DNA from: Adiantum capillus-veneris
Taxonomy: Eukaryota > Streptophyta > Polypodiopsida > Polypodiales > Pteridaceae
Length of the DNA stretch: 64,000 bases
Direction of reading: 5' to 3'
NCBI GenBank assembly: GCA_014529385.2
Contig: CM043958.1
Coordinates: forward strand, 126,083,817 to 126,147,816
Part shown: positions 1-11,244 of the stretch, piece after piece
How the letters are laid out: the number at the start of each line of letters is the position of its first letter
Position numbering within the stretch: the first letter of the stretch is position 1
Notes under the pieces: generated by a model
What the model saw: only the letters and a program-made list of their open reading frames with translations
Database searches by the model: none
Told to the model about the DNA's origin: nothing
Made by a program: the position numbers and the translations under genes

Positions 1-298
1 AAGGGTTTCTGGGAGCCTCCAATATCCCTACAGAGTAGCAAAATCCAATTTGAGAGGCTTTTAGGAGTAAGTTGGTGGCGAGTGTGACGGAGGTAAAGAG
101 GGGCCATGCCGCCGCCGAAGGCAGCGCTATTTTACTAGTATCTTCTAAAGTTCTAGTCGATCATATGTTGATTCGTAGAGAATGAGGCGGGTGAAATCTA
201 TCATGCTTGGTTGTCAATCATGGTCATTATTATGTCCAATGTCCATACCTATAAAGAGTTCTCAACTTCCCAATGCTCATGCAACAAAGAGGTGTGCA

Positions 299-550
299 GT
301 CAACGAGAGCTAGCTCAGTTGGTAGAGCAAGAGCCCCTTGTGTCAAAGGTCTTGGGTTCAAACCCCCTTGACAACTCGTATGACATGTAGCCCTTAGGGG
401 CTGTTCTCCTAGTCCAAATGATGGATTGGCCACCCTAATCCGGTTGGGATGACTCACCTTAAGAGTCGGATTGACTCCACCTAAGGGGGTTGGGTGTGTG
501 TGTTGTAATTTCAAAGTTTTACTCTCTCAAAACAAAAAACAAAAAAAAAA
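299..550 (+). mobile_element. tRNA-derived SINE with A-rich tail
   Basis: The left end holds a Pol III promoter: an A box TAGCTCAGTTGG at 311-322 and a B box GGTTCAAACCC at 355-365, about 44 bases apart as in a tRNA. A tRNA-unrelated body follows, and the element ends in an A-rich tail at about 528-550. It is flanked by a 15 bp target-site duplication with one mismatch (284-298 and 551-565, ACAAAGAGGTGYGCA), which fixes both ends. The structure is that of a plant SINE moved by LINE machinery. The tRNA part lacks a clean cloverleaf, so it is not a working tRNA gene. I cannot name the SINE family. Confidence 0.85.
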
Positions 551-565
551 ACAAAGAGGTGCGCA

Positions 566-1866
566 TTCATTGTGTTTGAAAACTAATGAATCCAAAATTG
601 GGGTCTCCTACTGAGTTCGTGGGTGTCAAAAACAGGGCTAGAAAATTACATTTTTCCTAACCAATGAAAATAAGGTCAAACTTGGAATTCTCCCGGTTTT
701 GAGGTCAAATTTTGAAGCTTTTGCCAGTATTTTCACTGAGTTTTCCGATTTTCTTAAAGGCAAGGCTCAAGCTCAAAAGCTAACCGGGACTTTAAAATTT
801 CAGCCCATTAAAATACACTCGATTTTGGTTTTTTTCTAACACTGATTAAAAAGGCTTCAAATTCTTTATTTCTAGTTGCATGTGTCTATTGGCAGGCCTT
901 GTGATTTAATCACTTGCTTTCTTCAATTTATTTATTTTTGGCAAAACTCACACAGTGAGTTTTGCAAAAAAAATATTATAGGAAACCAAAAAATGAGCAT
1001 ACATCTGAAATGCACTGAATTCTACTCCAAAAGCAAGGAGCTGAATTGTGCCTAGCCTTCATTTTTGCAAGGTTGCCCACTACTTTCTATTGAAGGCCTA
1101 ACTTACAATTTTCCCTTCTTAATGACCTTCTAAATATGTAATCGCCAAATCTACACTTAATTTTAAAAGTCAAATTCAACATTAAAAATTGTATGAAATC
1201 ACATAGATAAAGTGCAACTTTGAGAACTTGTTCTAGAATCTCCAGCTCCCCGAAAGAAATCATATTATTATATTTGATACTAGTGGTACTAGACACACAC
1301 CCATTGAGTTGAAAAAAGTAGAGCCATGTCCGCACCCACCAAAAAACAGGCGACCCCCCTCCCCCGAAAGAGAAGAAGTTCTAGACACTTTCAGCGCAAA
1401 ATGCGGGCGACGAAGGTTGACCCCAATGAGATTTATCTTACCTCATGAGCTAAGACAATTGGATGCAACAAAACCCCATCATTTTGATAAAGGATTTTCC
1501 TCTGCCTCGTCTGAACAAAAGAGCTAGTGGCAAAAGAAGAGACGAATTCAACACCCCTAACAATATCATCATGAATAATTTTGCCCATATCAACATCTTG
1601 TGTAATGCCACGCCTCAAGCTACAATTGTACATGATTGCATTTGGAGAATGCCATCTCTCTGCATTTGCTGAAAATAGCCCAGAGCTTCCTGACCCTTCA
1701 CTTCAAGATGCAAGCTTGTATGATTGCATCTGGAGAGACGCCCTCACTTCGCATCTGCCAAAAACAACCTAGATATTGTTGGCTCTACCCAAGTTGGGCT
1801 TATCCCGCAATCAGTGCATTCTAAGAGACACCGACATCCCGGACAGGAAGCTCCTCAAGCACTTTT
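566..1866. other. gene-free AT-rich stretch
   Basis: No convincing gene is visible. It contains a hairpin at 941-965. It also holds an imperfect direct repeat (about 1634-1683 and 1721-1772, each starting near TGATTGCATYTGGAGA), which makes several short open frames look related. None of these frames has a recognisable domain. Confidence 0.5.
941..965. repeat. perfect 11 bp inverted repeat made of two LINE-tail-like ends
   Basis: The stem GCAAAACTCAC (941-951) and its exact reverse complement (955-965) flank a 3-base loop. It is bordered by T-rich sequence on the left and A8 on the right. The same GCAAAACTCAC sits next to the poly-T of both LINE 3' ends in this window (about 4375 and 10355), so this looks like two LINE 3' termini meeting tail-outward. 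Confidence 0.6.
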
Positions 1867-1986
1867 TGCTACAAACGGAAGAGCGGAGAGCTTGCAAAAA
1901 TATGAAAAAATAACGTGCTCCAAACCGTAAAACCTTAGATACACATACGTGACGTATCGCACGAGCACATAATCCACGGTGTACAC

Positions 1987-2048
<62 letters not shown>

Positions 2049-2080
2049 TGTAGGTGTACCTCCTAAAGCGGAGTGCTACA
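1867..2080 (-). mobile_element. short solo LTR, copy 1, with internal (GA)n
   Basis: It begins TGCTACAAACGG and ends GCGGAGTGCTACA on the plus strand, matching 8520-8712 throughout apart from the length of the (GA)n core. Orientation is taken from the second copy, which has a primer-binding-like site next to it. No internal region or clear 5 bp duplication is seen here, so it is probably a solo or degraded LTR of a small (TRIM-like) retroelement. Confidence 0.6.
1991..2046. repeat. (AG)n microsatellite inside the short LTR
   Basis: An uninterrupted AG dinucleotide run of about 56 bp lies inside the short LTR. The corresponding run in the second LTR copy is 8631-8683. Confidence 0.95.
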
Positions 2081-2719
2081 CCAGCATGACAAGAGAGAAG
2101 AGGGGAGGAGAGGAGAGAAGAAAGACACAGGCACTGGGTGCAATCTCCCCCCGTGCAAAAGTGAGCATTTTCATCTTGCACGTATTTACTTATAGATTTT
2201 TGAATGCTAAAAAATGAATACACATTGTCCGCCTGAACATAAAGTGACTATAGCTCACAAAGAGCTCTTTAATACTATAATGATAATGAATCTATTATCC
2301 TTTGCACATCTATGCATTTTCCACCTGTCTGCTGCAATAACTACAATTTGTCAGCTGCAATAACTACAATTTATCATTTCCATTGCATACCTCTCTGTTG
2401 AAAAGCAACTATCCTCAACCATACTTGTCAAAAATAGCAATAAAAAATTTGTGTTAAAAAATCACATAGTAAAAGAAAAATTTAAGATAACTAAACAACA
2501 TTGCTTATTCCTGTTGTCATCCACATACTACATACTCTAGTGTCCCATACCACTAGAATAAGTAGTATATGTCATATCCTGATGAATCAGGATATCATTG
2601 ATCATACTCATCATTCAACAAATCAATTCTCATCAACTTCAAGTTCAATTCCATAAATATTGTTGTGACAAAAAATCATCACATACCTAATCAAAATCCA
2701 ATGTCATTTGTGGTCAGTG

Positions 2720-3150
2720 TTGCCTCAACTGGCGTGCTGCTTAAATCGGTGAATCTACACTAATGCTGCTTAAATCAACGGATTTGCGTTTAGTACTATT
2801 TAAAACAATGAATCTGCATTTTGTCGGTGTGCTGCCTAAATCGTTGTATCTGCACAGACAATTGGTGTTGCCTAAATTAGCGAATCCACACCAAGATGAG
2901 CATTTACACACTACGTACATCAGCGAATCTGTGTGTATGTGACCAATGGACTAGACAAGGCACAAACGATTTACAACCTATCAATACAAAATTGGGAAAT
3001 GCTTTGCCTAAATCGACAAATCTACACCAGGATGACCATTTACACATTGCCTAGATCGACGAATCTGTGTGTATGTGACCAATGGAGTAGACAAGGCACA
3101 AAAGATTTACAACCTGTTAATACAAAATTGGAGTATGCTTTGGTGCCAAA
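2720..3150. repeat. degenerate tandem repeat
   Basis: A short motif of the type TGCCTAAATCGACGAATCTGCAC recurs at least seven times with drift. On top of it, a block of about 100 bp (2897-2997) is repeated at 3033-3132 with only a few changes, a period of about 136. Each block includes GTGTGTATGTGACCAATGGA. It reads as a small decayed satellite. The open frame of 75 codons across it is a by-product. Confidence 0.75.
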
Positions 3151-3159
3151 ATACTTATA

Positions 3160-4353
3160 AATTATTTTTCACTATCCAAAAGCATCTTAGCTCTTGTGTG
3201 TGATTGTACAGCAACTTGATGACAAATCTTCTCAACAAAAATTACATTCAATGTAAGCACAAGCCAAAACGTTAGGATATGGTTAGTTTCACATATCAAT
3301 GGTAATATCATTGCTGCCAACTACTGGACTTTGTGCCCTTATATGTACCAATAAAACAACGTTCAAGGAAGTGGAGAGGGTAAGTAGTATCATAGTAATT
3401 TATTAAAGCAATGTAGTAGAGTATAATCAAATGAGAGATGAGTCATAATGGCGAGATCTCAAGGCTAATGATAGCAATAGATACATTTAGGAACTGACTC
3501 ATGAAAGTTCTTTAGAAATGATTGAGAAATTACATACCTGAAGGTGGTTCAAAGAAATGGTGAACAGTTCGTCAAATGCTAAACAAGCTCTTAAAAATGA
3601 ATGCCATCAACAAAATCATCATTTGGTTAACGTCATTCAAGATAAACAATTTGATTAAAAGAAATTGTAGACCAAACCAAAGTACATACGTTAAACCACT
3701 TTTACAGTAATTAACAACCAGAAGAATTTACGAACAGATCATCTAAATCTGATAAAATGAAGAAAAATTTCATGACTTTGTAGGCTCCATAAAGTTTAAG
3801 TCTTACAGATGCATTTTATAACATCAACTTTGAAAGCATACTTGTAAAAACCATATACTATAGCTTAGCATGAAGGAGAAAGTGAAGAAACTGGTTACAA
3901 AATCAAGCTTTGAGTATGATTGTTTTCATATATAATTAATTATGTGTACCACTCTTCTTAATTAAAAGTATTAACCAACTCTTTTTTTTCTTTTTACAAT
4001 CTCCTTTTTTTCTACAAGTATGCAGCACAACAGTAAGCAGCGTTTGTTCATCCTAGCAAGCTTGTCACCATTTAAATAGCCTTTTGTCAATTTTTGTGGG
4101 CCACATTACTTAGATAGTTTATAGGAGAACCACAAAGGAGATAGAGATAAAGAGACAATGATAAGATGAAGAGTGTATTCATCAGTACGAATAAATAAGA
4201 GCTGTATAATGTTTGCTTATTGCTATGAAGATGAACAACGTGATTGTGTTAACATGGGGTATATCGAAAAGCCTAGAAGACCATGTTTATTGTGTGAAGG
4301 CAGAAAAGAGATGGGTAAACATCTCAAAGATACAAAGGTAGTTGCCTCCAGGA
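3160..4353. other. gene-free stretch left of LINE 1
   Basis: AT-rich sequence with scattered short open frames only. The 81-codon plus-strand frame at 4173-4418 has no recognisable domain and runs into the LINE tail. I see no gene here. Confidence 0.5.
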
Positions 4354-4364
4354 GGTCCAACATA

Positions 4365-5700
4365 TTTTTTTTTTGCAAAACTCACAATTGTGAGTGGATA
4401 GTATTAAGAACATCATAAATATACACCAACCTCGAGCTCAGACCGAGCCTTGAGGGTCAAAGGATTACAAGTTTTCTGCTTGACAGAGACACCATAACTA
4501 CTCTTAGGCTTTACTTATTACAAGATGTCATCAAGACATGTATTGTTCTAGACCAGTCATATGAGGCTTGTTTGCCTCCGATCATGTGGATCGTCACTCT
4601 GCTCTCTTGTATGATTTCACAAAAGCTTGCCCCACAGCCAAATCCCCCGCAAACACGTGGCGGTTCCTTGCTTGCCAAATATGGTGAAAGAAGTAGTACC
4701 TGATTATTTGAGTGCCGACAAGAAGAGCAGGACTTCCCAACCTGTTACTACCAAAGAACAGATCAGTCTTGAAGAACTTAATTTGCCATGTCCTTTGAAT
4801 CCACTTGCATATTTTCCCAGTCATGCCACTGGTTGCCTGGCATTCCATGAAAAGGTGGGCTAAGTCTTCACTAGCTATCTTGCACCCTGAGCAACGATCG
4901 GACCCGATTCCTCTTTCTTGTATCTTTACGCCCGTCGGCAGAGCACCCCACATCACTTTCCATAGAAATATCTTCATATACTGAGGCCACCTTGGCTTCC
5001 AGATGTTCTCCATGACTCCCTCCCACCGTTTTTCCATCCAGTGCCTCTTCCATAATTTGTTGAGGGGGCTACACCAATTAGCCTTGTGCATTAATGCATG
5101 GTAAATGTCTTTAGAAGGTGGTTTCCAAAAGAGGCTACTCCCGGGCCATCTCCAAGCGTCCCATTCAAAGTTGGATTCACAAATTGGCATCACCACCTTA
5201 TCAAGCTGTTTCATCACCATGTAGACTAGTAAGATCTCAAAGACATTCAGTTGAAATTGGATGGCTAAAGAGTCAGCAGTTTTCTAGCACTTACTATTGC
5301 CATCCCAAAATTGCTCTAGTCAAACGAGCCCCTTATTATTCACATTCCTGGCCATTTCTATCCAATAGGGGCTTTGCAGCGGCCCCAATATTTTAGAGAG
5401 CCAAGGGGACCAGTGCAAAATGGAGTTTTTAAAGTATCTAGCTACTTCCCCACATTCAAAAACCTTAGCTACTCTTTTGCACTTTCTCATCAGTTCCCCT
5501 GAGAGTCCACCAGATCTAAGATAAGACCACTTCGAGGCGAGAAGTTTGTCATGCATCACAACCCCCTTCCACTTTCCCCCTTTCGATCCCAATTTTACTG
5601 CATCAAGCATTTCCTTGGTCATGATAGCCCAAGCTTGGTCCTGTTTAGCTAATGAGACCATAAACTTGGCACAAAGGGCCTCAGCATGGGATATTGGGTC
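4365..5700 (-). mobile_element. LINE 1: 5'-truncated L1-type retrotransposon
   Basis: The minus-strand 3' end is marked by a poly-T run (plus strand) at about 4365-4374. The element is bounded by identical 11 bp duplications GGTCCAACATA at 4354-4364 and 5697-5707; the right copy overlaps the end of the LINE by about 4 bp of shared sequence. Its coding part is the C-terminal end of ORF2. It lacks the endonuclease and reverse transcriptase domains, as expected after incomplete target-primed reverse transcription. It is the same family as the LINE at 10344-20343. Confidence 0.88.
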
Positions 5701-5706
5701 CAACAT
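4594..5706 (-). pseudogene. LINE ORF2 C-terminal remnant with zf-RVT domain
   Basis: Two open pieces, 5320-5706 and 4594-5220, encode the part of plant LINE ORF2 lying after the reverse transcriptase. The second piece carries the zinc-binding zf-RVT region: a Trp-rich stretch with KIFLWKVMWGALPTG, then RCSGCK and a downstream H-x-x-C (LAHLFMEC). The first piece has the typical CAKFMVSLAKQDQAWA-type block found upstream of it. The two pieces are not in one clean frame and there is no polymerase domain, so this is a dead fragment. Assignment to plant L1-like LINEs rests on the zf-RVT motif and on the poly-A tail and TSD of the element. Confidence 0.85.
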
Positions 5707-6443
5707 AATTCTAATATGTTTTCAAAGTTGTAGATGAGATCAATGATGGGTAATATGTGCATGATTCGATGTCATTTAAAATAAAAAAAATAAAATTGGG
5801 CTTTTTATTTCCTTGCTATTTGACTAAGGCCACGAAGGAGTAATCCTCAAGAATAAGTAGGTCCATGGAGAGCTTGCCGTCAAAAAAATATTCAACATCA
5901 CGAGAAGACAATAACTTTCACAGCTACGTGATTGGTTGAGCGATCTAGCGGACATCCTTCACATGATATCTAGAGAATTGGAGTAGAGATTGAAATGGGA
6001 TCATCGGTAGGCGGCAACAATGCTATCCAATCTTATCCATGGTGTCTATCCTTGTAGTGGTGATGTGTTCTCGAAGTCCTTCAATTTCCATTTGTGTGGT
6101 GATGATCCCTTTTAAGTTCTATCATGTCGATTATGACTTTCCGACTCTCTATCATAATCTCTTGTTCAAATTTTGTCTGCATATTATGTACATTATTGCT
6201 AGCATGTCGAACATTACCACTACTAATGTGTTTTGGTTCCTTCAATTACTTAGCCTTTGATTCTCCCTCTAAAGGCCCTAAAAAATTTTACGGATGCGTT
6301 TGTGTGTGTGTTTTTGCCTCTAGATTGCAGCCTTTCTTTTAGGGGGGACGAAGTACTTTAGAAAGTGAATGCCATTCCCTCTGAGGTTTGCAACAATTGC
6401 TCACGTCATATGTAGGGATCATTGCCACAAGAAACACACACTT

Positions 6444-6478
<35 letters not shown>

Positions 6479-6480
6479 GA

Positions 6481-6563
6481 GAGTGAGATAGATATGGATT
6501 TGGATGCCGATCAATTTACGGGTGTATTAGAGTGAGATAGTTATGGATTTGGATGCCGGTCAA
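6481..6563. repeat. two-copy direct repeat, period 49
   Basis: The segment starting GAGTGAGATAG and continuing to GGATGCCGRTCAAT occurs at 6481-6514 and again at 6530-6563 with two substitutions. Confidence 0.8.
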
Positions 6564-8506
6564 TGATGTGAGTATGTTGTTCACCTTATATTGCCTACAT
6601 ATTTGTTTAAAAATTTCATTATTATTTTAAAATGTGGGTGACTTGTGATGGTCGAGTGGTGTGCGCCACATGAAAAACGAATCGCCACACAGAACGCAGC
6701 CCAAACAGGGAGAGACAGAGAGGGAAACAAAACAAAATGTTATATTAAACGTCTTGAAAAGGGCAAAAGTACCTATCATACCAAACTAATACAATCCTAG
6801 TGAATCTAATCCAATGCATGGGTACAAAAATAAAATGTTAAGTGAAAGACTAAAAAAGAAGCTAAAACTAAAAGCCTAAAATCGTCAAATGTAAAGCATC
6901 ATCATCAGTGACAATGCCCGAGGATGCCCTACATTGGGCGTTGTCCGAGAAAGTATTGCACCGGTCGTTGAAGAGCTTCATCAATGTCCACCTTTATAAG
7001 TAGTCGTATTGGGAGGGAGGAGAGAGAAGGGGGGGGGGGGGGTTCACCTCTTGAGGTTGACGCTGAGATTATTGTGAATGCACCCTGCTCGACGTTGCGC
7101 TATGAGCGGCTCTAGCATTGTCCGTCAAGAAAAGGGTGTGTCTAGGGTGGTAGGTGGTCTTGCATGTTAAGGCGATAGTATAACAATATCATGGGCGGTT
7201 ATGGTGTGGAAACACCACCCGAAGAGAGAGAAAAAAATAGGACTTTTTGTTGATGGATAGCCAAGGAAAGAGAGAGATTTTTCTAAATGGTGGTCGGCAG
7301 CAGGAGTCGAGAGAAATTGTGTATGTGTGGGTAACAAGAGAGAGAAACAAAGATCAAGACTGGCATTAGTATTCTCAACGAGAGAGGGAGAGAGATAGCC
7401 ACTCGCTGCTGCTGCATGAGGTGGTAGGTAATATCCGGCTTTTAATTGTGAAAGCGATGAAAAAAGAGGAGGTTGGGAACTTCCGCGTGCTAAAAGGTGC
7501 ATTGCACATGCAAGTGGGTGAGAGGGAGATATGACAATTGAGAGTAAGTTGAGAGAGTAAGAGGTAGAAAAACCGTTGGTGTGGGTGCGCCGCCATTTGT
7601 ACACACACACACACACACACAGAGAACACTCAGTGCTGTGTGTGTTAATGAACGACACCCAAAGCCCGACGTGACACGATCGACGATGAGAAACGTGTGT
7701 TGCTGCAAGGGTTCTCTTTTTGGTGGAATTTGAAGGCAATGCATCGTAGGGGTTTGTGGCTACAAGTGTGTTGCTACAGAGCATGCCCAAGAGCTGAGAG
7801 CTCATGGCGAACGTGGCCATGGTCCGCGAGTCCTCCATTTTTGATCGGCGATACAGAAGTATCTCTATCAAATGATAACCATACCACTAATGATCGATTT
7901 TTTAAAAGTCCTTAAGGGGTGTTTCCCACTACATGAAGTGCCTCCAATGTCAATTTAGCGTCGCGCTTGAACTCCTTTGCAGACCCGAGATCTTGACGGT
8001 TTGTTGATGTTGATCTATGGGATCGCCAAGTTTTTATTTTGATCTTCACCCATTTTCTCCTCCTCCTTCTTCTTCATGTTTTCATTGAATTATGGTAAAC
8101 AACCAATTAATTCTTTGTGACATATCTACTCCCACCTGCTTCTTCTCCTTCCTCTTCTCCTATACTATCTTCTCATTCCTACCAAACACTCCCTTCGTTC
8201 ATTCCGAGGGTGACCATTCATGTACACGCTACCCGCAGTGCAATCAACTGCACACAAATGGATCCTAATAATTACTTTATCATTCATTCTTTATAAGGAG
8301 TTTAATCTCTCTACTATGCTATTTAATTAGCTATATCTATCTATGATTTGGCAATCAAACATATATAGATCAAGCACATGCATTTAATATTAGAGATAAG
8401 ACATAACATTAAAAGAAGAAAAATTAGGATAAAGAGGTAGAAAAACGGTGCAACACTTAGCTTTGATAGATGAAGTTCTCCACAGCATGCAAGATTGTCT
8501 CCTTGA

Positions 8507-8519
8507 GCTCTAATACCAC
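8507..8519 (-). other. primer-binding-like site next to short LTR copy 2
   Basis: On the minus strand the bases after the LTR read GTGGTATTAGAGC, a one-base variant of the plant initiator tRNA-Met primer site TGGTATCAGAGC. This indicates that 8520-8712 is the 5' LTR of a minus-strand element whose remaining body is lost or unrecognised. Confidence 0.55.
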
Positions 8520-8626
8520 TGCTACAAATGGAAGAGCAAAGAGCCCGCAAAAATACCAAAAACTAACGTGCTCCAAACCATAAAAGCTCAGATTCACATA
8601 CCTGACGTATCGCATGAGCACATACG

Positions 8627-8686
<60 letters not shown>

Positions 8687-8712
8687 GTGACCTCCTAAAG
8701 CGGAGTGCTACA
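8520..8712 (-). mobile_element. short LTR, copy 2, with internal (GA)n
   Basis: It starts TGCTACAAATGG and ends GGAGTGCTACA on the plus strand, aligning end to end with 1867-2080. On the minus strand it reads TGTAGCACTCC...TTTGTAGCA, so it has TG...CA ends. It contains a (GA)n run at 8631-8683. Its length of 193 bp and the adjacent Met-type primer site suggest a TRIM or a short-LTR Copia relic. Confidence 0.65.
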
Positions 8713-9328
8713 TCTCCTAAGCCACTCCTCATCACAGTTCTCCTTTTCCCTGCTAACTCTGGGTTGCTCTCACATACTATATTGAACTCAAGGTATCATA
8801 TTGACTATGCCTGCAGTATCCATACACTTTAACCACGATGTCTTTGTACATTTTTTGATTGCTCTGCACTAGTTTAACGTTATAGCCTTTTCCGTGTATT
8901 TGTGAATAATGTTTCTGTAGAGGAGGCATGAGTACGAGCGAGTAGTGAGTGCACTCTAAGCAAATCCTTAGCTCACTTGTAGTAGTTTAGGCTATTAGAG
9001 TAGCCTTTTTTCTTGTTTACTATCTCTTAGTCCTTTTTGGTACTTAGACGTCAGATTCATCACTTTGTAACCTTTAGTCTTGTATGTCACTCAACTGCCA
9101 GGTAAGCATGAAAAGTGCAGCAGCCATGGGTTGTGTGAGCCAGGTTCTCCATCGGCACTATTGCCCATTGGTCCACCTTGGAAAATAGTTGAGGTTGCTA
9201 GGTAGTCTGAACCCTCTCTAATGGAACGAGACTAGTGCTTGAAAGAAACCTTTTTCCAAAAAGTTGGCAAACCTATATATGAAAATAGGTCTTCTCACCT
9301 TAAAATGTAAAATTTACAGGACTTAATT

Positions 9329-9420
<92 letters not shown>

Positions 9421-9732
9421 ACGATATTTATTTCAACCATGATCTCGTAAATGTTTTGCCAATTCATTTTCACTATAGGAAAATTATATGGTGTCTCCGC
9501 ACCATCACCTGCGCATCAACTCTCTCTATCGACAGATGGCGATTGAACTTCTGTAGGCACGGCTTCGTGGAGTGCAACAAGTTGTGTAGCTGTAGAGCTG
9601 TGCATGACCTAGGGCTGCAGGCCGGGGATGCATTGCCAGGGTGTGGCAAGCCATGTGTTAGACAACACCCGCACTAACTCCCGACCTGCACCCGCCCCAT
9701 GCAAGCTTAACGACACTCGATGGTGTGTACTC

Positions 9733-9771
<39 letters not shown>

Positions 9772-9975
9772 CTTGAAGATGTTGCAACCCCGCCCGCATC
9801 AGAGGGGTATGCCCACCCGCAGCTTTGGCTTGCACGTGGCACACACGCAACACTGTCGCAATACCCTCTGCCCTATCACCACCAACACTGCCTCGACCCC
9901 TGCAACAACACCCAGATATGGGGATGGCTATGAAGAACACCAAGATATGTCGTAATGGCCCACCTTATCGCCCGC

Positions 9976-10024
<49 letters not shown>

Positions 10025-10332
10025 GATGGCTATGGTGATTAATAAGAAGTGCGCACTGAAGCTGCATGTGGTCCTCCCATCTCGCTCTGCTTGCTGCAAT
10101 ATCCCACTTTGCCAAACCCGCTGCAGTATCCCGCATTTCAAGAGTTTGTCTCACACTCCACTCACCAGTAACTCGAGACCCACTCTCAATTCAATGTATC
10201 GACAGCCTGAGGTCGTGCTGGGTACAGGATGAGAAGGGGGGACATAGCGTGGGTTGCTGGATGTGCCACTAAGGCCAAAATACTAGGGAGGAGAAGGCCC
10301 TAGCTGCAGAGATTTGCAGCCACATGGAGGGA
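8713..10332. other. gene-free spacer rich in long SSRs
   Basis: It contains (CT)44 at 9330-9417, (TG)n at 9735-9770 and (AG)n at 9979-10021. From about 9233 it resembles the left end of the hAT-like MITE at 25211 (TGCTTGAAAGAAACC...GGCAAACCTA) and then breaks into the CT run. All longer open frames here are translations of the dinucleotide repeats. Confidence 0.6.
9330..9417. repeat. (CT)n microsatellite, about 88 bp
   Basis: An uninterrupted CT dinucleotide run. Confidence 0.97.
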
Positions 10333-10343
10333 CACCCCTTCCT

Positions 10344-10530
10344 CTATTTTTTTTTTGGCAAAACTCACGAACGTTGGTATATTATATTAACAACTCAAAA
10401 GAATTACAAATACTAGTCATCTCATGATGAGCCATGAAGTCTTCTAGCACACATTAGCACATCGGCTAAAAGGGGACCCACCCCACGACAATGGTGACAG
10501 ACTTGTCTCGTTCAAAAAAATATCCTTACC
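10344..10530 (-). mobile_element. LINE 2, 3' segment
   Basis: A poly-T run at about 10346-10356 followed by GGCAAAACTCAC marks the 3' end of a minus-strand LINE of the same family as LINE 1. The host sequence CACCCCTTCCT at 10333-10343 is one copy of an 11 bp duplication; the other is at 20344-20354, on the far side of the inserted Copia element. The segment ends at the TTACC target site of Copia 1. Confidence 0.85.
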
Positions 10531-10722
10531 TGTTGGGGTATAAAGCCCAATGTGGTCGCCCAGGTAAGTGGGCGGGCTGCCAGGTATGTACACATATTCT
10601 TTTGTAAAAACCTAATAAGAACTCACTATGCTCTACACATTACAGTAGAGCGAGTTCACCATATCGTCGTGCTCTTCTTCTCGCACTCTCTCTCGCGTCG
10701 CACTTCCGCTCGTACTCCTTCA
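10531..10722 (+). repeat. Copia 1 5' LTR
   Basis: It starts TGTTGGGGTATAAAG and ends CTCCTTCA. It differs from the 3' LTR at three transitions (in the contexts GGGCT/GGGCC, CGTCG/CGTCA and TTCTCGC/TTCTTGC). Confidence 0.95.
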
Positions 10723-10724
10723 AC

Positions 10725-10736
10725 TGGTATCAGAGC
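10725..10736 (+). other. Copia 1 primer-binding site
   Basis: TGGTATCAGAGC is complementary to the 3' end of plant initiator tRNA-Met and lies two bases after the 5' LTR. Confidence 0.93.
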
Positions 10737-11244
10737 TCAGATCGAGGCTCGGGGCAGCATTTGCAAGTAGCCAGAGTCACCTGCTCAGATTGGAGTGAGA
10801 TTCGATAGGCGAAGACACGGCCACCGTTCGGCTTCGACAAAGCTCTGCGTAGGCCATTTTCGACTACGTGGTCTTGGCGGGTGCAGATCCGACTCTGCAA
10901 ATTTGGGGTTTCGGCCTACGACTGCAAGTGCTGAGGATATCTGCACTTCCAGAGTGCCGATTTGTGGCTATCTACACAACGAAGGACGACTCACAGTTCT
11001 TGGAGGCGTGTCACATACGACACGAGCGCACCTACACACAGACTATAGGCGACATCCACTAGTTCATCAGGTAGCTTGTGTTTGCTGCTTGATATTCCAG
11101 ATTTCATCCTGACATTGCAGATACTTCCACATGGGATGTATTGTCAGAGATGATCTATGTCTGTTGAGCGTTTGCTGGCTGTGAGTCACGCAGCAAACAA
11201 CCGCTGTAGCGGTTATAGCATACAGTGGGAAATTTGTGGATGTA

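Larger units (their letters stand above)
5708..8519. other. gene-free spacer with SSRs
   Basis: No credible gene is visible. It contains a (GA)n run (about 6446-6475), a 34 bp direct repeat (6481-6514 and 6530-6563), a G14 run (7029-7042) and a (CA)n run (7601-7620). The 234-codon minus-strand frame at 7167-7871 runs through the CA repeat, has low-complexity composition and shows no domain, so I do not call it a gene. Confidence 0.5.

Noticed and set aside
299-371. tRNA gene
   Set aside because: A and B boxes are present, but the cloverleaf is not convincing and the sequence continues into a SINE body with an A-rich tail and TSDs.
7167-7871. 234-codon minus-strand gene
   Set aside because: It runs through a CA repeat, is rich in Ser/Thr/His, has no domain and has no sign of splicing or neighbours.
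9327-9677. Serine-leucine protein gene starting in the (CT)n run
   Set aside because: It is a translation of the CT dinucleotide. The same kind of frame occurs at every long SSR in the window.
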